From: an uncultured Victivallales bacterium
GTDB taxonomy: Bacteria > Verrucomicrobiota > Lentisphaeria > Victivallales > UBA1829
Reading direction: 5' to 3'
DNA length: 64,000 bases
NCBI GenBank assembly: GCA_944390795.1
Contig: CALXRI010000002.1
Location: 124,001 to 188,000, forward strand
Shown: positions 9,194-17,579 of the stretch, piece after piece
Position numbering within the stretch: position 1 is the first letter of the stretch
Layout: the number at the start of each line of letters is the position of its first letter
Program-made: the position numbers and the translations under genes
The notes under the pieces: generated by a model
Database searches by the model: none
Seen by the model: only the letters and a program-made list of their open reading frames with translations
What the model was told of the DNA's origin: nothing

Positions 9194-9964
9194 ATGCGGA
9201 AAGAAAAAAATCAGCAGATGTATACTGTTCCCGCGCTGGAGCGCGGAATGCGGATTCTGGAACTGTTATCAGAACATCCGGAAGGCCTTCACATGTCGGA
9301 AATGGAATCGCTCAAGCTGCCTGTCGCCAGTTTGTACCGGATGCTTGTGACTCTGGTCTCCCTCGGATATGTTGTCCATGAGGCAAATGAACGTTACCGG
9401 CTCGGGAGAAAACTGCTGTCGCTTGGATACCGCAGCGTGGACGATTCCTCGCTGGTGGAAAAAGCGCTCGGTCCGATGCGGGAACTGCGCAACAGGACCG
9501 GAGAAACCGTAATGCTCGGCGTGCTTTATGGCGCGGAAGGAGTCGTGATCGAATCCGTGAAATCCATCCGCCCGGTCTGCGTCTCCGTGAGAATCGGACA
9601 TCACTATCCGCTCCACACGGCGGCTCCCGCCAAGGCAATGCTCGCCTTCCTTCCGGAAAGCGAACGGATCAGCATTCTGCAAAAGATTCCGTATACCAGA
9701 TTTACAGACGCAACAATCCGTTCCGCGGAGGAACTCGCACGGGAACTTGCGGAGATCCGTCAATCCGGGATTGCATACGACCGGGGAGAAGAACTCCGTG
9801 AACTCCGCTGCGTCGGATCGCCCGTGCTCAATGCCGCGGGATATCCGGCTGCCGCAGTCTGGATCGGAGGACCGGAATCACGTCTGGACCGGAACACCTT
9901 GAAAAAATATGGTATTCTGGTTCGGGAAACGGCAGAGCGAATTCAAGACAAGTTCATCAAATAA
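9194..9964 (+). CDS. IclR-family transcriptional regulator
   Basis: This 256-residue protein has an N-terminal winged helix-turn-helix (residues about 8-70: PALERGMRILELLSEHPEG, LPVASLYRMLVTLVSLGYV) and a C-terminal effector domain of the IclR type (ETVMLGVLYGAEGVVIESV, GHHYPLHTAAPAKAMLAFLP, GIAYDRGEELRELRCVGSPVLN). IclR proteins bind small carboxylates or sugar acids. It is followed at 18 bp by an SDR dehydrogenase and then an FAD oxidoreductase, so it probably controls an oxidative pathway encoded by those genes. Confidence 0.93.
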   Translation: MRKEKNQQMYTVPALERGMRILELLSEHPEGLHMSEMESLKLPVASLYRMLVTLVSLGYVVHEANERYRLGRKLLSLGYRSVDDSSLVEKALGPMRELRNRTGETVMLGVLYGAEGVVIESVKSIRPVCVSVRIGHHYPLHTAAPAKAMLAFLPESERISILQKIPYTRFTDATIRSAEELARELAEIRQSGIAYDRGEELRELRCVGSPVLNAAGYPAAAVWIGGPESRLDRNTLKKYGILVRETAERIQDKFIK

Positions 9965-9982
9965 ATCAAGGCGGGAAACATC

Positions 9983-10702
9983 ATGGAACTCAAAAATGCA
10001 AAAATTCTCATTACAGGCGGCTCTGACGGCTACGGGCGCGGAATCGCCTGGGTTCTCCGGAAAGCCGGAGGAGAAGTCTGGATCACCGGACGCAGCGGGG
10101 AAAAGCTGAAACAAACGGCTGATGAACTGGGTGTTCATGCGATTCAGGCCGATGTCACGTCCGGGTCGGACTGGGACCGCGTCATGCGGGAAATCGCCGA
10201 ACCAGACGTTCTTGTGAATAACGCCGGTTCCGGCGGAAGAATCGCTCCGCTCGCGGAACAGAGCGATGAAGAGATCCTTGGCACAATCGCCGCAAACTTG
10301 AGCGGAGCCATCCTCGGCTGCCGCCGAGCCGCCGCCGTCATGATGAGACGCAGACGGGGAATCATAGTCAACATTTCGAGTGTCTGCGCGCTGTATGCCT
10401 GGCCCGCATGGAGCGTCTACACGGCGGCCAAGGCGGGACTCTCGAAATTCAGCCGCGGGCTCTACACGGAACTGCGCCCCTACGGCGTGCGTGTCACCTG
10501 CGTGACACCGTCCTGGGGACAGACAGGATTCAATCATGCGGCAAACATCACGGGCGCTTCGGAGGATCCTGCACTCGCGGCAAAATGCATTGCGCCGGAA
10601 ACCCTCGGAAACCTGGTCCGCACAATCATCGAACAGCCGGATCATCTGGCAATTCCGGACGTTACGGTCCTTCCCGTCATTCAGGATATTTCACCGATGT
10701 AA
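9983..10702 (+). CDS. Short-chain dehydrogenase/reductase (SDR)
   Basis: This 239-residue classical SDR has the NAD(P)-binding TGGSDGYGRGIA (the TGxxxGxG motif) at residues about 12-23, NNAG near 78 and the catalytic Ser (ISSV) and Tyr-x-x-x-Lys (YTAAK) near 150. The length is normal for the family. It oxidises or reduces an alcohol or carbonyl group, probably on a sugar-derived compound given its neighbours. It is cotranscribed with the IclR gene (18 bp gap). The specific substrate cannot be read from the sequence. Confidence 0.9.
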   Translation: MELKNAKILITGGSDGYGRGIAWVLRKAGGEVWITGRSGEKLKQTADELGVHAIQADVTSGSDWDRVMREIAEPDVLVNNAGSGGRIAPLAEQSDEEILGTIAANLSGAILGCRRAAAVMMRRRRGIIVNISSVCALYAWPAWSVYTAAKAGLSKFSRGLYTELRPYGVRVTCVTPSWGQTGFNHAANITGASEDPALAAKCIAPETLGNLVRTIIEQPDHLAIPDVTVLPVIQDISPM

Positions 10703-10720
10703 GAGAAGCAAGGAACTCCT

Positions 10721-10839
10721 CCGGTGCAGAGCACGCGCCCGTGTCGTGAGTTTCATCTGCACCGGCCGGCCTGCGCAGCTGGAGCGCGACAGGACTGAAA
10801 GGAGAGCACGAAGCAGTTTTTGTGATGCGGAACATCACA
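10721..10839 (+). promoter_or_regulatory. Two stem-loops in the leader between SDR and FAD genes
   Basis: CCGGTGCAGA (10721-10730) pairs perfectly with TCTGCACCGG (10756-10765) around a 25-base loop. A second perfect hairpin, TGTGATG/CATCACA (10821-10827 with 10833-10839), has a 5-base loop. Neither is followed by a T-run, so they are not ordinary terminators. They may be a processing or attenuation structure controlling the downstream FAD oxidoreductase. Confidence 0.4.
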
Positions 10840-10879
10840 CTGTCAAGCTGAATTTCTCAATCAAATACGGAGGTTTCTC

Positions 10880-12805
10880 ATGTGGAGTCTTTTTCTTGAA
10901 GCGGAATCCTTCCGCACACTTGGCGGATGGGTGGTCGATCCTTCCGCCATGCACCGGATGGGATCAGCATATCTGATGGCGCACGGAGCCGGTGTTCCTG
11001 TTGCGGACGCGGAAACGGAATTTGAGATCACTGCGCGGGGAGAGTATCATGTCTGGGCCCGGACCCGCGACTGGGCCGCAGTCTGGAAACGCGGCACACC
11101 GCCCGGCAGATTCACGATCCGGATCGACGGCAGCGAACTTCCCGAAGTGCTAGGTACAAACGGTTCCAGCTGGGCATGGCAGAAAGCCGGAAGCCTGATG
11201 CTCAGTCCTGGAGTCCATCAGATTGCCCTGCACGATCTGACGGGCTTCAATGGACGCTGCGATGCAGTCTATCTTACCGGAGATCCCGCGGATGCACCGC
11301 CGGATGAAGCGGACGCTCTCTCTCGTTTCCGGAGGGAAAAGTGTGCCGTCTCGATTTGCGACGATCCGGAGGAATATGATCTGATTGTCGCGGGAGGCGG
11401 CATTGCGGGAACGGTCACGGCGCTTGCAGCGGCGCGCCTCGGGCTCAAGTCACTCCTGATTCAGGACAAACTCCTGCTAGGGGGATGCAACAGTTCGGAA
11501 GTCCGTGTTCCGCTCGGAGGATGCACCCATATCGGGCCATATCCCAATCTCGGAAACACCGTAAGGGAAATCGCACCGATTGATCTGACACCCGGAGCCA
11601 AACCGGAGGAATGCTACGAAGACCTGCGCAAAATCCATGCATTCCGCGTCAGATGCGCAGGGAAAGCCGAGCTTCGCCTCGGAGAACGGGTTGTGGCTGT
11701 GGAAACGAATTCCGCCGATCCGGCAGTAATCAACTCGGTCGTGACACGGCACACCGTCACGGGAAAGGAAACCCGTTATCGCGGACGGCTCTTTTCAGAC
11801 TGCACGGGAGACGGGACACTTGCCCTTGGCGCCGGAGCCTCCTGGATGTATGGAACCGAGGGACGGGAGTTCTTCGGGGAGTCGCTGGCTCCGGAGAAAT
11901 CATCCCGCGAGGTCATGGGACTCTCCCTGCTCTGGACCAGCATACAGGAGAATCAGCCAGTGCCGTTTCCTGAAATAGACTGGGGCATCGAGTTCAATGA
12001 AGAAAACTGTTATTATCTTACGGACGGCGACTGGGAAACCGAAACGGGACAGTACCGCGACCAGGCGGAGGATACCGAATACATCCGCGATTATTCTCTG
12101 ATGACCACGCTCGCCAACTGGTCGTACCTGAAAAACCGTTCGAAACGGAAGGCGGAATGGGCGAACCGGCGGATCAACTGGATCTCATCCTGCGGCGGGA
12201 AACGTGAAAGCCGCCGCGTCATCGGCGATTATGTGATGACGCAGAAGGATATCGAGGAAGGCATTCCGCATGAAGACGGAACCGCGGCAATCTCCTGGTC
12301 TATCGATCTGCATTACCCGGAGCCGGACAACCTGGAAAAATTCGCCGAACCTTTCCGCTCCTGCGCCTACCACAGGGGAATTCCCTCATTTTATCCAGTC
12401 CCCTACCGCTGTCTCTATGCTCGCGATGTGAAAAACCTGTTTCTGGGCGGCCGCCTCCTCAGCCTCTCGCACATCGCTTTTTCCGCAGCGCGTGTCATGC
12501 GGACGCTCGGATGCCTGGGGGAAGTCGTTGCAATGGCTGCGAAAATATGCCGCGAAAAGGCCGTTCTGCCGCGTGACGTCTGTCGTCTGCATCTGGAAGA
12601 GCTCAAAGAGCTGATGCGAGCGGGCATTCCCGTGCCGGAACAGTTCGCCTGCCCTTCCACAGGAAAATGGGAGTCCTGGCATTTCAAGGACCGGGGATAT
12701 TTCCATTATGACGAAAAAGGCCAGCACTACGGACTGGATAAACACACCGCGGATGCTATCCGCAAACTGAAGAAGGAACATATTTTCCGGCATACGGGAA
12801 CTTGA
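10880..12805 (+). CDS. FAD-dependent oxidoreductase with N-terminal beta domain
   Basis: This 641-residue protein has two parts. Residues 1-140 form a beta-rich domain (LEAESFRTLGGWVVD, EYHVWARTRDWA, GVHQIALHDLTG) like those that bind carbohydrate. From about residue 168 comes an FAD-binding Rossmann fold of the FAD_oxidored (PF12831) type, with DLIVAGGGIAGTVTALAAA and GGCNSSEVRVPLGG. Later blocks (FSDCTGDGTLALGAGA, LFLGGRLLSLSHIAFSAARVM) match the family. No signal peptide is seen, so it is presumably cytoplasmic. An SD (GGAGG) precedes the ATG. With the SDR gene it suggests stepwise oxidation of a sugar derivative. Confidence 0.88.
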   Translation: MWSLFLEAESFRTLGGWVVDPSAMHRMGSAYLMAHGAGVPVADAETEFEITARGEYHVWARTRDWAAVWKRGTPPGRFTIRIDGSELPEVLGTNGSSWAWQKAGSLMLSPGVHQIALHDLTGFNGRCDAVYLTGDPADAPPDEADALSRFRREKCAVSICDDPEEYDLIVAGGGIAGTVTALAAARLGLKSLLIQDKLLLGGCNSSEVRVPLGGCTHIGPYPNLGNTVREIAPIDLTPGAKPEECYEDLRKIHAFRVRCAGKAELRLGERVVAVETNSADPAVINSVVTRHTVTGKETRYRGRLFSDCTGDGTLALGAGASWMYGTEGREFFGESLAPEKSSREVMGLSLLWTSIQENQPVPFPEIDWGIEFNEENCYYLTDGDWETETGQYRDQAEDTEYIRDYSLMTTLANWSYLKNRSKRKAEWANRRINWISSCGGKRESRRVIGDYVMTQKDIEEGIPHEDGTAAISWSIDLHYPEPDNLEKFAEPFRSCAYHRGIPSFYPVPYRCLYARDVKNLFLGGRLLSLSHIAFSAARVMRTLGCLGEVVAMAAKICREKAVLPRDVCRLHLEELKELMRAGIPVPEQFACPSTGKWESWHFKDRGYFHYDEKGQHYGLDKHTADAIRKLKKEHIFRHTGT

Positions 12806-12835
12806 CGGCTTCACGGGGGAACTGAAAAAGGAAAA

Positions 12836-13190
12836 CGGAGACGGCGGCGGTAAGCCGGATTCTGTTCCTCTTCCGAAAAAGAGGCGGCGACCATCTGTCT
12901 ATGCGACCAGAACCCGGGATTCAAACGCCGCGAGCAACGGCTCATCCCCTATTTGGTCTTGCTCCGGGAGGGGCTTGCCTTGACGGAGGGAATTGCTTCC
13001 GCTCCCGGCGGGCTCTTGCCCCGCCATTTCACCCTTGCCGGATTCGCATCCGGCGGTATGCTTTCTGTTGCGCTTTCCTTTCCGGGGCATATCGTCCCCG
13101 GCATCCCCTTGTCCAGGGGACTCCCCGCTCTGTGGAGTCCGGACTTTCCTCCGGCCCGACAGGACCGGCGGCCGCCTGCCGCCGTCTCCG
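12836..13190 (-). ncRNA. rnpB: RNase P RNA, bacterial type A
   Basis: The minus-strand sequence contains the universally conserved RNase P segments in order: GAGGAAAGTCCGGACTCC (P4/CR-I) with CACAGAG, then AGGGTGAAATGGCGGGG and CAAGAGCCCGCC, then GACAGATGGTCGCC, and ACAGAATCCGGCTTA near the 3' end. The ends are set by a perfect 12-bp P1 helix, CGGAGACGGCGG (13190-13179) with CCGCCGTCTCCG (12847-12836), giving 355 nt. A T-rich stretch follows the 3' end. The RNA is the catalytic part of the enzyme that matures tRNA 5' ends. Reading frames running through this region on either strand are not genes. Confidence 0.97.
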
Positions 13191-13195
13191 GCGTC

Positions 13196-13223
13196 AATAT
13201 ACGCCCAATTCGCGGAAAATCCA
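13196..13223 (-). promoter_or_regulatory. Promoter of rnpB
   Basis: On the minus strand, -10 TATATT (13201-13196) and a weaker -35 TGGATT (13223-13218) are 16 bp apart. The -10 ends 5 bases before the first base of the P1 helix at 13190, so promoter and RNA 5' end support each other. Confidence 0.65.
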
Positions 13224-13312
13224 GTCCTCCGGGATTGTTTTTCCCGTTTTGTGCGTTATCTTACCCCGGAAACAGCGGATGCGCAAACGGAACACGGAAG
13301 CGGAAAACGGAA

Positions 13313-14044
13313 ATGGAAGACGCAATTTTCGAACGGATCGATTTTTCTCTGGACATCAGACGACTCAACAGCGGCAAACTCGTCGAGATCACCCCGTGCA
13401 TCGAAATTGACGCGGAAAAACCCGCCACGCTCATCGTCTCGTTCCGGATCGACGGAATGGAACTGATTGAATCCGCACGTGTCGTCATTGCCCCCGGACG
13501 CAACCGCGTTCCGCTCCGCGAAAAAGCGCGGATCGGGAATCCGAACCTCTGGCACATCCATACCGCCGGACGGCCTTCCCTCTATGAGATGAGCCTGATT
13601 TTCCATAAGAACGGACAGGCATACTACCTCATCAACAAAATCGCCGGCATCCGTTTTCCCGAGTGGACGGACGAAAAGAAACTGATTCTCAACGGAATCG
13701 AATCGCAACTACGCCGCTATGAATTCACCGCCGTGCCGGAAGAAAACGAACTGGAAAAACTCTGCCGTGCCGAAGGATTCAATTTCACGATGCTGCGCGA
13801 TACGCAGAATGCGCTCGAAGAAATCCTGACGCTCTGCGACCGCATCGGAATCGCCGCCGTCCTTGAATTGAGCGGAAACGTCTCTCCCTCGCTCCTCGAA
13901 CTGCATCCCTCGGTCTGCCTCTTTCACGCAGACACGGGAGGCGCCGGACATCGGCGCTGGCGGAAACGCGTTCATGCCGTGCCCTTTCTTCCGACGGAAG
14001 AACTGGCCGGACTTCTGCGGCAAACCTATTCCGAGCGGGCGTGA
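13313..14044 (+). CDS. GH2-like immunoglobulin-fold protein lacking a full catalytic domain
   Basis: This 243-residue protein begins with a beta-sandwich like the Ig-like domain of family 2 glycoside hydrolases: ITPCIEIDAEKPATLIVSF, RVVIAPGRNRVPLREKARIGNPNLWHIH, PSLYEMSLIF. A short helix/strand segment resembling the first turns of a TIM barrel follows (LCRAEGFNFTMLRDTQNALEEIL). The remainder of a GH2 catalytic barrel is absent. The ATG at 13313 is chosen because upstream codons run into rnpB on the other strand. No signal peptide is seen. It ends convergently inside the exonuclease gene (19-bp overlap). Function unknown; it may be a degenerate or regulatory relative. Confidence 0.65.
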   Translation: MEDAIFERIDFSLDIRRLNSGKLVEITPCIEIDAEKPATLIVSFRIDGMELIESARVVIAPGRNRVPLREKARIGNPNLWHIHTAGRPSLYEMSLIFHKNGQAYYLINKIAGIRFPEWTDEKKLILNGIESQLRRYEFTAVPEENELEKLCRAEGFNFTMLRDTQNALEEILTLCDRIGIAAVLELSGNVSPSLLELHPSVCLFHADTGGAGHRRWRKRVHAVPFLPTEELAGLLRQTYSERA

Positions 14045-14577
14045 AGCGTTTTCATCGCCATTGAAAACGCCTCCATCGTGAGTTCCGCGTCATATCCGGC
14101 GCGGTGCGGACGCGCCTCGTCGATCTCCTGCCCGAGCCCGAGCGCCTGACGCAGGAACTGCAAACTGTAACTCGAGAGTCCCGGGTAGGCCTTGCGGATC
14201 AGGACAATGCTGTCGTAGGCGCCGGTTTTCCAGAGCGGGAGCCCGACGCGCGCCAGACTCTCCTGAAGAAAACTCAAATCAAACCGCGCGTTGTGCGCAA
14301 CGAGTTTTGAGCCGCGCGCAAAATCAAGGAACCGGTAGGCGGCGTCCGAAAACGACGGAGCGTCCGCCACCATGCGGTCGTCGATCCCGTGGACGCGCGT
14401 CACCTGATAAGGAATCGGCATGCCGGGATTGACCAGCGTTTCAAAATGCGTCCGGACACCGTCGCGGTCGACACGGACCGCGCCGATTTCGACAATTCTG
14501 TCGCGGACGGGGTTCATCCCGGTGGTTTCAACGTCGAACACCGTGAAGGGCCCCATGGCATGCCACGCGGAAGCCAT
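14026..14577 (-). CDS. DEDDh 3'-5' exonuclease, DnaQ/epsilon-like
   Basis: This 183-residue protein has all three exonuclease motifs of the DEDDh family: DVETTG (Exo I, with the first Asp and Glu), HNARFD (Exo II) and HRAGYDAE (Exo III, His and Asp). Members include the DNA polymerase III epsilon subunit and stand-alone exonucleases that proofread or trim nucleic acids. The short length and lack of a C-terminal extension make a stand-alone enzyme as likely as a true polymerase subunit. It starts 3 bases after galE ends, so the two are probably cotranscribed. Confidence 0.88.
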   Translation of the reverse strand: MASAWHAMGPFTVFDVETTGMNPVRDRIVEIGAVRVDRDGVRTHFETLVNPGMPIPYQVTRVHGIDDRMVADAPSFSDAAYRFLDFARGSKLVAHNARFDLSFLQESLARVGLPLWKTGAYDSIVLIRKAYPGLSSYSLQFLRQALGLGQEIDEARPHRAGYDAELTMEAFSMAMKTLHARSE

Positions 14578-14580
14578 GCC

Positions 14581-15558
14581 TTATCTGTCCCCGTATCCGT
14601 CCGGGTGTTTCTGAAGCCACTTCCAGACGGATTCGATGATCGCGCCGGCGTTTTCATATTCGGGCTTCCAGCCGAGCTCTTTTTTGGCGAGATCGGAGCA
14701 TGCGATCAGGCGCGGCGGATCGCCGGGACGGCGCGGAACCACGTCCGCCGGGATCGGATGGCCCGTAACCTTGCGCGCGGTGTCAAGAATCTCCTTCACG
14801 CTCAGACCGGAGCCGGTGCCGAGGTTGTAATGCCCGCTTCTCGGGGCGTAGAGCGCTTTTTCATGCGCCTGTGCAAGGTCGAGGATGTGAATGTAGTCGC
14901 GGATGCACGTTCCGTCCGGCGTGTCGTAGTCGTCGCCGAAAATCATGGCCTTTTCGCGCTTTCCCTGCGCGACCTGGAGCAGAATCGGGATCAGATGGGA
15001 TTCCGGATGATGATCCTCTCCGAAGTTCTCCGTCGCGCCCGCCGCGTTGAAATAGCGGAGCGCCACATATTTGAGCCCGTAGATTTTACTGTACCACTTC
15101 AGAACCTTCTCGAAACAGAGCTTCGACTCCCCGTAGGGGTTGATCGGAAGCTGTTCGGCGGTCTCCGCAATCGGAATCTCCTTCGGTTCGCCGAAGGTCG
15201 CCGCTGTGCTGGAAAAAACAAAGGCCTGCACCTTGCCTTCGACGGCGGCGTCCGCGAGATTGATCGCATTGGCGAGATTGTTGCGGAAGTATTTGCCGGG
15301 ATCCTTCATGGATTCGCCGACCAGGGAAAACGCGGCAAAGTGCATCACGGCGTCAAAGCTGCCGTTCCGGAAGATTTCCAGAAGTTTCTCACGGTCGGCA
15401 AGATCGCCCCGGATGAAGGACGCGCGTTTGTCAATAGCCTTTTCATGTCCTGTCACGAGCGAGTCGAAGACTGTGACCTGATAGCCTTTGTTCAGCATGT
15501 ACTCGGTGCATGCGCTTCCGATGTAACCGGCGCCGCCGGCGATGAAAATATGCTTCAT
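14581..15558 (-). CDS. galE: UDP-glucose 4-epimerase
   Basis: This 325-residue extended SDR carries the NAD-binding GGAGYIGS at residues 7-14, the S-x-Y-x3-K type catalytic site (SSTAATFG with YGESK) and the typical LRYFNAAGA and DGTCIRDYIHILDLA blocks of GalE. It interconverts UDP-glucose and UDP-galactose for the Leloir pathway and envelope sugars. The ATG at 15558 directly precedes the Rossmann motif and has a strong SD (AAGGAGGAAAG); a longer upstream start is possible but unneeded. It heads a two-gene unit with the exonuclease gene. Confidence 0.95.
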   Translation of the reverse strand: MKHIFIAGGAGYIGSACTEYMLNKGYQVTVFDSLVTGHEKAIDKRASFIRGDLADREKLLEIFRNGSFDAVMHFAAFSLVGESMKDPGKYFRNNLANAINLADAAVEGKVQAFVFSSTAATFGEPKEIPIAETAEQLPINPYGESKLCFEKVLKWYSKIYGLKYVALRYFNAAGATENFGEDHHPESHLIPILLQVAQGKREKAMIFGDDYDTPDGTCIRDYIHILDLAQAHEKALYAPRSGHYNLGTGSGLSVKEILDTARKVTGHPIPADVVPRRPGDPPRLIACSDLAKKELGWKPEYENAGAIIESVWKWLQKHPDGYGDR

Positions 15559-15585
15559 TGCGCTTTCCTCCTTGTTTTTTATGTC

Positions 15586-15614
15586 ACTATAACCCATGCG
15601 GATTCAGGATGCAA
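15586..15614 (-). promoter_or_regulatory. Promoter of galE
   Basis: On the minus strand, -35 TTGCAT (15614-15609) and -10 TATAGT (15591-15586) are 17 bp apart. They sit about 30 bases before the galE ATG, in the gap after the AEC transporter gene. Confidence 0.6.
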
Positions 15615-15620
15615 CCCGCT

Positions 15621-16547
15621 TCACATCAGAAAACAGAGAAAAAGGGGAACCGTCACGATGCAGGCCACCGTGGAAAAGAATACGGACTGCCCGGCGAAAT
15701 CGGGACACCCTCCGTATTTCCGGACGATCAGCACCGAAGTGCAGGACGCCGGCATCAGCGAAACGATCAGCGCCACATGATACACCAGAGGTTCCAGCGG
15801 CAGAAGCCGCAGCAGCACCACCGTGAGGAACGGCAGAATAATCAGGCGCGTTGCAAGCGTGTAGAGTGCGTCGAAACGGTGGGTCAGCATCCGGATGCCG
15901 GTCTTGTACATCGACGCGCCGATCAGCAGGAGCGAGAGCGGCACCGACAGCGCGCCGAGCTTTTCGAAAATATTCATCCCGAAGGCTGGCACCTGAAATC
16001 CGGTGAACACACAGAAAAGAGCCAGCACGACCGCCGCCATGTTCGTCGAGCATACGTTGCGGACGACACGCTTGAAATCACGCCCGGCAAGCACTCCCAC
16101 GCCGAAGGTCCAGAATCCGACGGTCGATCCCACGGTCAGGAGCATCAGCGCCGCGACGGCCCGGGCGCCGAAAAGATTTCCGAGGATCACCAGCGGCAGA
16201 AAAACGTAATTGTTCGCAATGGCGAGATGAATGAAGGTTCCGTTCCTGCGCGGCGATTTGTCGTGAAGCCCATAGACCAGCACATAGCCGCAGAGGGCGC
16301 CGAAGGCCATGATTCCCAGTCCGAGCAGGGGCAGCTGCCAGATCGCCGCAAGATCTTTCGCAGTGAAATTCCGGACAATGCTGGAAAAGGTCAGAAACGG
16401 CAGGAGCATGTCGATCGATAGACGCCCGAGCCTCCCGAGATCGCCGTCCTCAATCAGTTTCAAACGATACGCCCAGGCGCCGAATCCGAAAAAAATGAAG
16501 GTTTCCAGAATGGCCAGAATCACCTTCGTCAGCATATCCATATTCAT
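15621..16547 (-). CDS. AEC family transporter (auxin efflux carrier-like)
   Basis: This 308-residue integral membrane protein has about ten hydrophobic segments arranged as two five-helix halves, as in the AEC/bile-acid transporter fold. Recognisable blocks include LSIDMLLPFLTFSSIVRN near the first half and IANNYVFLPLVILGN. The C-terminus (VALIVSLMPASCTSVLIVRKYGG) matches the PASCxSV-like motif of AEC carriers, which export or import organic acids such as malate. The ATG at 16547 is preferred; a TTG 21 bases further upstream is an alternative. The substrate is unknown. Confidence 0.88.
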   Translation of the reverse strand: MNMDMLTKVILAILETFIFFGFGAWAYRLKLIEDGDLGRLGRLSIDMLLPFLTFSSIVRNFTAKDLAAIWQLPLLGLGIMAFGALCGYVLVYGLHDKSPRRNGTFIHLAIANNYVFLPLVILGNLFGARAVAALMLLTVGSTVGFWTFGVGVLAGRDFKRVVRNVCSTNMAAVVLALFCVFTGFQVPAFGMNIFEKLGALSVPLSLLLIGASMYKTGIRMLTHRFDALYTLATRLIILPFLTVVLLRLLPLEPLVYHVALIVSLMPASCTSVLIVRKYGGCPDFAGQSVFFSTVACIVTVPLFLCFLM

Positions 16548-16581
16548 CGCAATATCCGTTCTCCGCAAAATGAAAGCATAT

Positions 16582-16609
16582 AATATACCCCGTTTTTTTC
16601 TGCATTCAA
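16582..16609 (-). promoter_or_regulatory. Promoter of the AEC transporter gene
   Basis: On the minus strand, -35 TTGAAT (16609-16604) and -10 TATATT (16587-16582) have a 16-bp spacer. It is divergent from the promoter of the pseudouridine synthase gene 11 bp away. Confidence 0.65.
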
Positions 16610-16620
16610 TGAAGAGGGAC

Positions 16621-16648
16621 TTGATTTCCGCTCAAAACATGCTAAAAT
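16621..16648 (+). promoter_or_regulatory. Promoter of the RluB-like gene
   Basis: -35 TTGATT (16621-16626) and -10 TAAAAT (16643-16648) are separated by 16 bp, 35 bases before the ATG. Confidence 0.65.
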
Positions 16649-16682
16649 CCACTGTCTTCCACGCAGAGCGGAAAGGATTCCC

Positions 16683-17429
16683 ATGGAAACGCAATCCTCA
16701 AACGACGGATCAATGAATCTCAGCAAATATCTGAGCGCGTCCGGCGTCTGTTCCCGGCGCGGCGCGGCGGAACTGGTCGAAGCCGGAATTGTCTCCGTCA
16801 ATGGAATTCCCGCGCGAACTCCCGGGGAACGCGTCACCCCGAAAGACCGTGTGACTGTACGAGGAAAACCCGTTTTCCCCGTCCGGGAATACGTTTACAT
16901 CATGCTTCACAAACCGCGCGGCTATGTCTGCACGATGGAGGATCCGCATGCAAAAAAGAAGGCGGTCGATCTGATCCCGCTCTCCCGGGAGGTCCGGATC
17001 GTTTCCGCGGGACGTCTGGACAAGGACAGCGAGGGACTGCTTCTGTTCTCGAACGACGGCTCCTTCATCGCCAGAATGACCCATCCCCGTTATGAAGTGC
17101 GCAAAACCTACCTCGTCAGCACGGACGGCGACCTCTCCCCGGAAGCGATCCGGCGCCTGACGCACGAGGGAGTCCGCAGCGGCGGCGATCTTCTGAAAGC
17201 CGAATGCGTCGAGCATATGGCACCGAGAAAATACAAATTCATCCTTCACGAAGGAAAAAACCGCGAAGTGCGGCGGATGCTGGAATCCTGCGGGCGGGAG
17301 ACCCGCCGTCTCCGGCGCATCGCTGTCGGCGGACTGCGTCTCGGCGGACTGCCGCCCGGAAAATGGCGTCATCTGACAAAAGAAGAAGTGCGTCGCGCCC
17401 TCGGGGAAAATACGGAAGAACAAAAATAA
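16683..17429 (+). CDS. rluB: RsuA/RluB-family rRNA pseudouridine synthase
   Basis: This 248-residue protein has an N-terminal S4 RNA-binding domain (LSKYLSASGVCSRRGAAELVEAG, residues about 12-35). It is followed by the RluB/RsuA catalytic domain with MLHKPRGYVCT and the active-site Asp in GRLDKDSEGLLLFSNDG. The family makes pseudouridine in 23S rRNA (RluB/RluF) or 16S rRNA (RsuA). The block NREVRRMLE is typical. The ATG at 16683 has an AAAGGA SD at good spacing. Whether it modifies 23S or 16S rRNA cannot be decided from the sequence alone; the S4-containing length fits RluB slightly better. Confidence 0.9.
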   Translation: METQSSNDGSMNLSKYLSASGVCSRRGAAELVEAGIVSVNGIPARTPGERVTPKDRVTVRGKPVFPVREYVYIMLHKPRGYVCTMEDPHAKKKAVDLIPLSREVRIVSAGRLDKDSEGLLLFSNDGSFIARMTHPRYEVRKTYLVSTDGDLSPEAIRRLTHEGVRSGGDLLKAECVEHMAPRKYKFILHEGKNREVRRMLESCGRETRRLRRIAVGGLRLGGLPPGKWRHLTKEEVRRALGENTEEQK

Positions 17430-17523
17430 GAACACCCCCCTTTGCCCGCAATGGCTTCATGCGCCTTGTCACAGGCCGCTGGGAAAAGACGCAGCCCCGC
17501 ACCTTTGAAGATTCTCCCGTACA

Positions 17524-17561
17524 TAAAAAACCCCCCGTCATGCTGTGCATGACAGGGGGTT
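17524..17561 (-). terminator. Intrinsic terminator of the ribosomal operon
   Basis: On the minus strand, AACCCCCTGTCATG pairs with CATGACGGGGGGTT around a short loop and is followed by TTTTTATG. The stem is 14 bp and nearly perfect. It lies about 20 bases after the rplQ stop. Confidence 0.92.
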
Positions 17562-17579
17562 GCAGAAGTCTGAAAAAAC

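Noticed and set aside
12901-13410. Long plus-strand reading frames across 12901-13410 and upstream of 13313
   Set aside because: They run through the RNase P RNA gene, have Arg/Pro-rich unnatural composition and no start signals; only the part from 13313 is coding.
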